DNA of 8,007 nt from assembly GCA_031255375.1 (NCBI GenBank), contig JAIRSP010000046.1, forward strand, positions 1-8,007, given 5' to 3'. The notes under the pieces were generated by a model that saw nothing but the letters and a program-made list of their open reading frames with translations, was not told where the DNA came from and did no database searches. The translations under genes were made by a program, and so were the position numbers. Below, one piece after another: positions 1 through 5,281 of the stretch (positions are counted from its first letter, which is position 1; each line of letters opens with the position of its first letter). Origin of the DNA: Endomicrobium sp. GTDB lineage: Bacteria > Elusimicrobiota > Endomicrobiia > Endomicrobiales > Endomicrobiaceae.

Positions 1-59
1 TTGGTAAATCATTTAAAAGAACAAAAATTGAAAACACTGATAAGCTAAAAAAAAAATAA
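1..59 (+). CDS. Possible 3' end of an upstream gene (partial)
   Basis: Reading from base 3, an open frame runs 18 codons to TAA at 57-59 and gives a lysine-rich tail (GKSFKRTKIENTDKLKKK). Such basic tails are common at protein C-termini in AT-rich genomes. A second frame starting at base 1 is also open, to TAA at 46-48, so the choice of frame is uncertain; the third frame stops at once. No family is recognisable from so short a piece, and it could simply be non-coding. Confidence 0.25.
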   Translation, partial: GKSFKRTKIENTDKLKKK

Positions 60-132
60 CAAATAAATTCTTTGATGATATACAAATGTAATTTTTTTAT
101 CATTTTAATTCAATAACATACATTTGACTTAT

Positions 133-162
133 TTGACAAGCAATGTACAACGTTTATATATA
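133..162 (+). promoter_or_regulatory. Sigma70-like promoter candidate
   Basis: A perfect -35 consensus TTGACA lies at 133-138, followed by TATATA at 155-160 (16-bp spacing) or 157-162 (18-bp spacing). A second -35-like TTGACT sits at 124-129. Transcription would start near 167-170 and run toward lysS, about 600 bases away, with no evident gene between. Perfect -35 boxes are less expected by chance than -10-like boxes in such AT-rich DNA, because they need G and C. The -10 part carries little weight here. Confidence 0.4.
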
Positions 163-400
163 AAGTCTTTCCATTTTGATGGACACATGAGCATTTATTG
201 TATTATATTTAATATTAATTATCAATTTTGTCTTTAGACTAACTATAACAATAAAAAATGTAAATACTGATTGCGTGAAAACATAAATTAATGATTATAT
301 GCTTATGTATTGGCTGTGATAAAAAACGTTATATGTTTTATGTTGTAATAGTGATAAAACATTTGTTATATATTACGAGATTGTAAAATTTAAACATTGT

Positions 401-447
401 AAACTGTACTTTATGCCGTGGTTTTGATTGATAAAGTGCTTGTTTTT
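401..447 (+). terminator. Weak hairpin plus T-run, possible terminator
   Basis: GTACTTTAT (406-414) can pair with ATAAAGTGC (431-439), a 9-bp stem with one G-T pair and a 16-base loop. AAAC (401-404) can extend it by pairing with GTTT (442-445) across a small internal loop. A run of five T follows at 443-447, partly shared with the 3' arm. The stem is AT-rich and would be only modestly stable, so this may be chance. If real, it would end a transcript of about 280 nt begun at the 133-162 promoter. Confidence 0.2.
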
Positions 448-656
448 AATAATTAATGAGAATTCAATTATCACATTTTTTATCTATAATGAAAATATTT
501 AGTTAAATGTTAAAATTAATTTTTTATAGTTGGCATTGTCGTATGAAATGTGTTTTAAATGAATATAAAGATTTATGTTGATTTAATTATGATCATAAAT
601 ATGTGCATATAAAAAGTGGAGAAAATAATTGTGTATATAACTAATTTTCAAAATTT

Positions 657-686
657 TTTAATCTAAATCAAAAAAAATGATATAAT
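657..686 (+). promoter_or_regulatory. Possible lysS promoter (-10 box TATAAT)
   Basis: A perfect TATAAT lies at 681-686, about 84 bases before the first lysS ATG. The best -35 partner is poor: TTTAAT at 657-662 with 18-bp spacing, in an A/T-tract region that could act as an UP-like element. TATAAT is frequent by chance at this base composition, so confidence is low. It is still the best-placed candidate for the lysS operon. Confidence 0.25.
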
Positions 687-769
687 CAAGTATTGTTGTT
701 TGTATTTATAGTTGATAATATAAGTGCTGTGTGCAGTGATGTTAGTGGTTATTACAAGTAGCGTATAGA

Positions 770-2248
770 ATGTGTGAACAAATGAAAAAAGAAAAATTTG
801 AATACAGATCAATTCCTATTGAAAAAATAGTTCAAAATAGAAAACAAAAAGCAGAAATATTGAAGAATGTTGGTATAAATCCATATCCGTCAAAATATGT
901 ATTTGATAAAAATAATTTTGATATAAAGAAAGATTTTGATTTTCTTGAGAAAGGCCAAATATCCGATGCGAATGTTAAGGTTGTTGGTAGAATAATGACA
1001 TATAGGAATATGGGTAAAGTAACATTTTTAGATATAAGAGATGGATACGAAAAAATACAAATATATGTTCGCAGTGACAAGGTAGGAGCAGATCAATATA
1101 CACTTTTTAAAAACACAATTGATGTTTCCGATATCATAGGGGTGGAAGGGTCTCCATTCAAAACAAAAACAAATGAATTAAGTATAATGGCAAAAAAATG
1201 GACAATGCTTACAAAGGCATTTAGACCATTGCCAGAAAAGTGGCATGGATTAAAAAATATTGAAACAAGATACAGGCAAAGATATTTGGATCTTATAGTC
1301 AATAATGAAGTAAAAGATATTTTTGTTAAAAGAAGTAGAATCATATCGTCAATTAGACATAAACTTGAGGAGCTTGATTTTGTAGAAGTTGAGACGCCAA
1401 TTTTACAATCGCTTGCTGGTGGAGCAAATGCGAAACCGTTTATAACTCATCATAATACATTGGATATTGATTTGTTTCTTAGAATTGCTCCCGAGCTTTT
1501 TTTAAAACGTCTTGTTGTTGGTGGTATTGATAAAGTTTTTGAAATAGGAAAGAACTTTAGAAATGAGGGTATAGACAAAAACCATAATCCTGAATTTACT
1601 ATGATTGAACTTTATAAGGCATATTCCGACTATAATGAAATGATGGATATTGCTGAAATTTTAGTAAAAACTGCTGCTGAAAAAATAAACTCGAATATTA
1701 ATCTGGAATTTAAAAGAATAAAAATGTTTGATTTAATTAATGAATATACAGGTTTAGATTTATTACCATACATTGAAGATGAAAAGATGTTTAAAATTGT
1801 TAAACATTTAAATCTTGATTTACCAAATGATGCTAGCAATAAAAAAATTTTAGAACAAGTTTTTGATGAAAAGGTTTTACCTAATTTGAAATGTCCAACT
1901 TTTGTTATTGATTATCCATCAATTTATTCACCACTTTCAAAAGTTAAATTCAATCAACCAGAAATAGCTGAAAGATTTGAACTTTACATAAATGGAATCG
2001 AAATTGGAAATGCATATTCAGAGTTAAACGATCCTGAATTACAAAAAAAAAGATTTATTCAACAGGTAGAAGTTAAACAAAAGGAATACATTGAAGAAGT
2101 TATGCCATATGATAATGATTTTATTTTTTCACTTGAACAAGGTCTTCCTCCAACTGGTGGTTTAGGTATAGGCGTGGATAGACTTGTAATGGTTTTACTA
2201 ATGATTGAATCAATTAAAGAAGTTATAACGTTTCCTGTTATGAGATAA
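770..2248 (+). CDS. lysS: Lysyl-tRNA synthetase, class II
   Basis: Charges tRNA-Lys with lysine using ATP in the cytoplasm; it is a homodimer in known members. The 492 residues match the usual bacterial length of about 490-510. An N-terminal anticodon-binding OB fold covers roughly residues 68-145 ([20 protein letters not shown]). The class II catalytic domain follows from about 165: motif 1 near 195-215 (ending VEVETP), motif 2 around 257-286 (NFRNEG, then [10 protein letters not shown]) and motif 3 at 463-473 ([10 protein letters not shown]). Residues lining the lysine pocket in E. coli LysRS appear kept: R264, E280, Y282, N414, E418, with Y416 in place of Phe. It ends in the typical FPVMR. 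Start: ATG 770 is the first in frame after a stop at 743-745; ATG 782 (MKKEKF) is an equally possible start, and neither has a clear Shine-Dalgarno. First gene of a tight plus-strand block, 21 bases before the permease gene. No sign of damage. Confidence 0.97.
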   Translation: MCEQMKKEKFEYRSIPIEKIVQNRKQKAEILKNVGINPYPSKYVFDKNNFDIKKDFDFLEKGQISDANVKVVGRIMTYRNMGKVTFLDIRDGYEKIQIYVRSDKVGADQYTLFKNTIDVSDIIGVEGSPFKTKTNELSIMAKKWTMLTKAFRPLPEKWHGLKNIETRYRQRYLDLIVNNEVKDIFVKRSRIISSIRHKLEELDFVEVETPILQSLAGGANAKPFITHHNTLDIDLFLRIAPELFLKRLVVGGIDKVFEIGKNFRNEGIDKNHNPEFTMIELYKAYSDYNEMMDIAEILVKTAAEKINSNINLEFKRIKMFDLINEYTGLDLLPYIEDEKMFKIVKHLNLDLPNDASNKKILEQVFDEKVLPNLKCPTFVIDYPSIYSPLSKVKFNQPEIAERFELYINGIEIGNAYSELNDPELQKKRFIQQVEVKQKEYIEEVMPYDNDFIFSLEQGLPPTGGLGIGVDRLVMVLLMIESIKEVITFPVMR

Positions 2249-2269
2249 GCAAAAGATAAATACTTAGCT

Positions 2270-3529
2270 ATGAATAATAATATTAATACAATGTTACCAG
2301 TAGAGTTTTTTGTTGCAATTAGGTATTTAAAAGCAACTAAAAATAATTTTTTTTCTGCGTTAACAACTTTTATTTCATTTAGCGGAATTACACTAGGTGT
2401 CTCTGTGCTTATTGTAACACTCGCTATTATGAATGGATTTCAAAATGATATAAAAAATAGAATTTTAGGTGTGCAGCCACATATAATTATCACAAAAATT
2501 AATAATAATGAATTAGCCTATGATTTAAGCAAGATAAAAAATAAAATTTATGCTAATAAAAATGTTATTAGCATATCTCCGTTTGCATTTAAACAAGGTG
2601 TTATTAGTAGTTCAAAATCCAAATTGACATCAGGTACAAGTATATTAATTAAGGCTATAGATTATAAAGATGAAGATAAAATGTTAAATATTTCAAATAA
2701 AATAATTGCTTCTGATATTCGTTTTGATTTTGAAAAAATAGGTAAAAAGTCAATAATCCTTGGCAGTGAATTGGCAAAAAATATTTCAGTTGATGTTGGC
2801 GATAAAATTATCCTAATGTTTCCTGACAATTTTTTTAGCATTCCAAAAATGTATGAATTTTCTGTTTCATCAATTGTTCAGTCTGGAATATATGATTTTG
2901 ATTCGTCATTTGGGCTTATAGATTTAGATGAATGGAACAAGACTTTTTCAATGATAAATAGCAAAACAACAGGATTTGATGCTTATATACATAATTTTTA
3001 TGATGCATTGACTGTTTCAAGTCAGATACGAAATAATTTACCATGTCAATATACCACAAAAACATGGATTGAAATGAATAAGAATCTTTTTTCTGCACTT
3101 AAACTTGAAAAGATAATTATGTTTTTAATTTTGTTATTTATAGTACTAGTTGCCACATCTAATATAGTTTCAAATCTTCTATTGCTGAGTATGCAAAAAA
3201 TAAAAGATATAGGAATAATGCTTGCTGTTGGTTATTCAAAATATTCAATTTCGAAAATATTTTTTTACGAGGGTATTATTATTAGTTTTATTGGTATTTT
3301 TTTTGGAGTGGTGCTAGGTCTTATAGTTAGCCTTGCACTAAAATGGTTCAATATATTTAAATTACCAAAAGGTGTTTATTATGTTGATAGATTGCCGGTC
3401 GATGTAACTTTAAAAGATATACTTATGATCGTAGTTATCGCGTTTGTAATTACAATTCTTTCTGAAATTTATCCAATTTATCGAATATCAAAATTTGATC
3501 CGATAAAAATAATGAAAGAAAGTAAATAA
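2270..3529 (+). CDS. lolC: Lipoprotein-releasing ABC transporter permease (LolC/LolE family)
   Basis: Inner-membrane subunit that, with LolD, extracts outer-membrane lipoproteins and hands them to the periplasmic carrier LolA. The 419 residues have the family layout: a short cytoplasmic N-terminus (FFVAIRYLKA), TM1 about 32-55, a large periplasmic domain about 58-280, then TM2 about 282-306, TM3 about 328-358 and TM4 about 383-403. Family hallmarks are MNGFQNDIKNRILGVQPH just after TM1, SMQKIKDIGIMLAVG after TM2 and DRLPVDV before TM4. The C-terminus FDPIKIMKESK is typical. The next gene is its ATPase, lolD, 44 bases on. Only one permease is present here, so it may work as a LolF-type homodimer; a separate lolE elsewhere cannot be excluded. 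ATG 2270 is the first start; ATG 2291 (MLPVEFF) fits many family N-termini at least as well. Neither has a strong ribosome binding site. Confidence 0.93.
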   Translation: MNNNINTMLPVEFFVAIRYLKATKNNFFSALTTFISFSGITLGVSVLIVTLAIMNGFQNDIKNRILGVQPHIIITKINNNELAYDLSKIKNKIYANKNVISISPFAFKQGVISSSKSKLTSGTSILIKAIDYKDEDKMLNISNKIIASDIRFDFEKIGKKSIILGSELAKNISVDVGDKIILMFPDNFFSIPKMYEFSVSSIVQSGIYDFDSSFGLIDLDEWNKTFSMINSKTTGFDAYIHNFYDALTVSSQIRNNLPCQYTTKTWIEMNKNLFSALKLEKIIMFLILLFIVLVATSNIVSNLLLLSMQKIKDIGIMLAVGYSKYSISKIFFYEGIIISFIGIFFGVVLGLIVSLALKWFNIFKLPKGVYYVDRLPVDVTLKDILMIVVIAFVITILSEIYPIYRISKFDPIKIMKESK

Positions 3530-3573
3530 ATTTAAACGACAATTTTTTATATTTTTAAAATAATTTTTAACAA

Positions 3574-4230
3574 ATGAATATAAAATCAGAAAATTTGAGT
3601 AAAAATTACATAAAAAATGGGCAGAATATTAAAGTATTAGATAATATTAATATTGAAATATTGTCAGGACAAAAAATAGCTTTAATTGGTCAATCCGGTG
3701 CCGGAAAAAGTACTTTGATTCACATCTTGGGACTTATGGATAGGCCTACGTTTGGTAAAGTTTATATAGATAATATCGATTGTTTTAAAAATGATGATAA
3801 ATATTTATCCTTAATGAGAAAAAATAACATAGGTTTTGTTTTTCAATTTCATTATCTTATGTTTGATTTTAGCGTTTTAGAAAATATTCTTATACCAGTT
3901 TGGAACGAAAGAAATACAAAATTCAAGTATGCTAAGTTTATTTTAGAAAAATTTGGAATTTTAGATAAACAAGACTATTTTCCTAATGAATTATCAGGTG
4001 GTGAACAACAGAGGGTTGCACTAGCAAGGGCGTTAATAAATAATCCGCGTGTGATTTTTGCAGATGAACCAACGGGAGATTTAGATGAAGTTACAGGATT
4101 CGAAATTGAAAAATTGTTATTTGAAATTTCATCAGAATTTAATTCTACGCTTATTTTTGTAACACATAATAGAAGATTTGCATCTAATGCTGACAAAATA
4201 ATAGAAATTATTAACGGTAAAATAATTTAA
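3574..4230 (+). CDS. lolD: Lipoprotein-releasing ABC transporter ATP-binding protein LolD
   Basis: Cytoplasmic ATPase that powers the LolC/E permease encoded just upstream. The 218 residues are a bare nucleotide-binding domain of normal LolD length. Visible motifs in order: Walker A GQSGAGKST (39-47), Q-loop Q91 in GFVFQFHYL, ABC signature LSGGEQQR (140-147), Walker B VIFADE (160-165) with catalytic E165, D-loop GDLD (168-171) and the H-loop histidine H198 in VTHNRR. The QFHxL stretch with following FDFSVLEN matches LolD more closely than the related MacB or FtsE ATPases. All catalytic residues are intact. ATG 3574 is the only sensible start and has no Shine-Dalgarno, being preceded by an A/T tract. 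The stop TAA overlaps a downstream ATG (TAATG at 4228-4232), and ilvE follows 30 bases on. Confidence 0.95.
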   Translation: MNIKSENLSKNYIKNGQNIKVLDNINIEILSGQKIALIGQSGAGKSTLIHILGLMDRPTFGKVYIDNIDCFKNDDKYLSLMRKNNIGFVFQFHYLMFDFSVLENILIPVWNERNTKFKYAKFILEKFGILDKQDYFPNELSGGEQQRVALARALINNPRVIFADEPTGDLDEVTGFEIEKLLFEISSEFNSTLIFVTHNRRFASNADKIIEIINGKII

Positions 4231-4249
4231 TGAAAGAAATTAATTATGA

Positions 4250-4255
4250 AAGGGA
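4250..4255 (+). promoter_or_regulatory. Ribosome binding site deciding the ilvE start
   Basis: AAGGGA at 4250-4255 ends 5 bases before ATG 4261. It is the only convincing Shine-Dalgarno before any gene in this window. It lies inside the alternative reading from ATG 4246 and supports starting IlvE at 4261. Confidence 0.6.
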
Positions 4256-4260
4256 AAATA

Positions 4261-5136
4261 ATGAAAATTTATCTTAATGGAAAAATTATTGAAAAAGAAG
4301 ATGCGAAAGTTTCAGTTTTTGATCATGGATTACTTTATGGAGATGGTATTTTTGAAGGTATAAGAGCATATAATGGTAGAGTTTTTAGATTAAAAGAACA
4401 TCTTGATAGACTTTGGTCATCAGCAAAAGCAATTAATCTTAAAATACAAATTCAACAAAAGGATATTGAAAAAGCAATAATTAAAACTCTATTGTCGAAT
4501 GAACTTGTCGATGCTTATATAAGACTTATAATTACGAGGGGTTGCGGTGATTTAGGTCTTGACCCTAGAAAATGCACTACATCACCATCATTAATAATTA
4601 TTGCTGATAGTATCTCTTTGTATCCAAAGGAAATTTATGAAAATGGATTAAAGGTAACCGTAGTCCCGACAAGAAGAGTGTCTCAAGACTCGTTAAGTCC
4701 AAACATAAAATCACTCAATTATTTAAATAACATACTTGCAAAAATTGAGGCAATAAACTGTGGTGCAATGGAAGCTATAATGTTAAATTCTAATGGGTAT
4801 GTAGCAGAGTGCTCAAGTGATAATATTTTTATAGTTAAAGACGGAATAATTTGTACTCCGCCAGGATATGAGGGTGCATTATTAGGCATAACTAGAGAGG
4901 CGATTATAGAATTAGCAAAAAATAAATTAAAAATTCCAGTTAAAGAGGAGCGTATTAGTGTGTATAATATTTATACGTCAGATGAGTGCTTTCTTACTGG
5001 TACTGCTGTTGAAATAGCTCCAGTTACGTATGTAGATTCGAGGGAGATTTCAGATGGTAAACCAGGAAGAATTACGATAAATTTAATGAAAGAATTTAAA
5101 AATCTCGCAAGATCAACTGGAGTACCGATTAAATAG
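4261..5136 (+). CDS. ilvE: Branched-chain amino acid aminotransferase
   Basis: PLP-dependent class IV aminotransferase that makes or degrades leucine, isoleucine and valine by exchanging the amino group with 2-oxoglutarate/glutamate in the cytoplasm. From ATG 4261 it is 291 residues, close to the usual length. N-terminal MKIYLNGK, then [19 protein letters not shown] (residues 19-37), is typical of the bacterial/archaeal short IlvE type. The catalytic lysine should be K150 in [22 protein letters not shown] (179-190) is the usual glutamate-containing cofactor-pocket segment (E183), and [11 protein letters not shown] (245-255) the phosphate-binding loop. I prefer 4261 over ATG 4246 because of the ribosome binding site and because family members begin MKIYLNGK. 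D-amino-acid aminotransferase and aminodeoxychorismate lyase share the fold, but the GIRAY and TGTAVEI segments favour IlvE. It sits between two envelope genes with no evident functional link and is probably cotranscribed with lolCD. Confidence 0.93.
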   Translation: MKIYLNGKIIEKEDAKVSVFDHGLLYGDGIFEGIRAYNGRVFRLKEHLDRLWSSAKAINLKIQIQQKDIEKAIIKTLLSNELVDAYIRLIITRGCGDLGLDPRKCTTSPSLIIIADSISLYPKEIYENGLKVTVVPTRRVSQDSLSPNIKSLNYLNNILAKIEAINCGAMEAIMLNSNGYVAECSSDNIFIVKDGIICTPPGYEGALLGITREAIIELAKNKLKIPVKEERISVYNIYTSDECFLTGTAVEIAPVTYVDSREISDGKPGRITINLMKEFKNLARSTGVPIK

Positions 5137-5224
5137 AATAGAATTGTTATTTTCAATATGTAAATTTATTTTTATTTTATCTTTAAGAAAATTGAACTTG
5201 CAAAGATACTGTTACTAGATATTG

Positions 5225-5252
5225 TTGTTTTAGTGAAAATGAGCTGTATAAA
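5225..5252 (+). promoter_or_regulatory. Promoter candidate for the TamB-like gene
   Basis: TTGTTT (5225-5230) and TATAAA (5247-5252) are separated by 16 bp and lie 29 bases before the ATG at 5282, giving a leader of about 20-25 nt. The 145-base gap after ilvE is the widest within the gene block, so a separate promoter is plausible. At this base composition such boxes also occur by chance. Confidence 0.3.
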
Positions 5253-5281
5253 TTAATGTTGGTGTAAAAAATAATATAATT

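Larger units (their letters stand above)
60..769. other. Long non-coding, AT-rich region upstream of lysS
   Basis: About 710 bases with frequent stops; I found no convincing gene in it. I saw no tRNA-like cloverleaf and no motifs of RNase P RNA, SRP RNA or tmRNA. It holds a promoter candidate (133-162), a hairpin/T-run candidate (401-447), a -10-like box (681-686), an 8-bp inverted repeat (83-90 with 119-126) and a patch rich in GTG triplets just before lysS (724-749). It could be an extended leader of lysS, contain a small RNA, or be an eroded pseudogene. The sequence alone does not decide. Confidence 0.6.

Noticed and set aside
83..126. 8-bp inverted repeat CAAATGTA (83-90) / TACATTTG (119-126)
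   Set aside because: The loop of 28 bases is long, there is no T-run after the second arm, and such AT-rich repeats are expected by chance.
278..339. Inverted repeat AAAACATA (278-285) / TATGTTTT (332-339)
   Set aside because: A short AT-rich match with a 46-base gap; not distinguishable from background.
832..1839. Three minus-strand open frames of 69-83 codons within the lysS region (832-1080, 1093-1344, 1630-1839)
   Set aside because: They lie opposite a clear lysS with intact motifs and show no recognisable domain. They are antisense shadows.
3530..3573. A -10-like TAAAAT (3556-3561) between lolC and lolD
   Set aside because: No matching -35 and it is only 12 bases before the start codon; more likely part of the A/T-rich leader.
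2916..5156. Minus-strand frames at 2916-3098, 3975-4196 and 4971-5156
   Set aside because: They lie opposite lolC, lolD and ilvE (the last extends slightly past the ilvE end). Their sequences carry no family features.
5152..5196. Possible terminator after ilvE (TTCAAT at 5152-5157 with ATTGAA at 5191-5196)
   Set aside because: Only 6 bp, long loop, no following T-run. I do not see a convincing terminator between ilvE and the TamB-like gene.
5275..5280. Perfect TATAAT immediately before the ATG at 5282
   Set aside because: A -10 box there would start transcription inside the coding sequence, and no -35 lies at suitable spacing. Probably chance.
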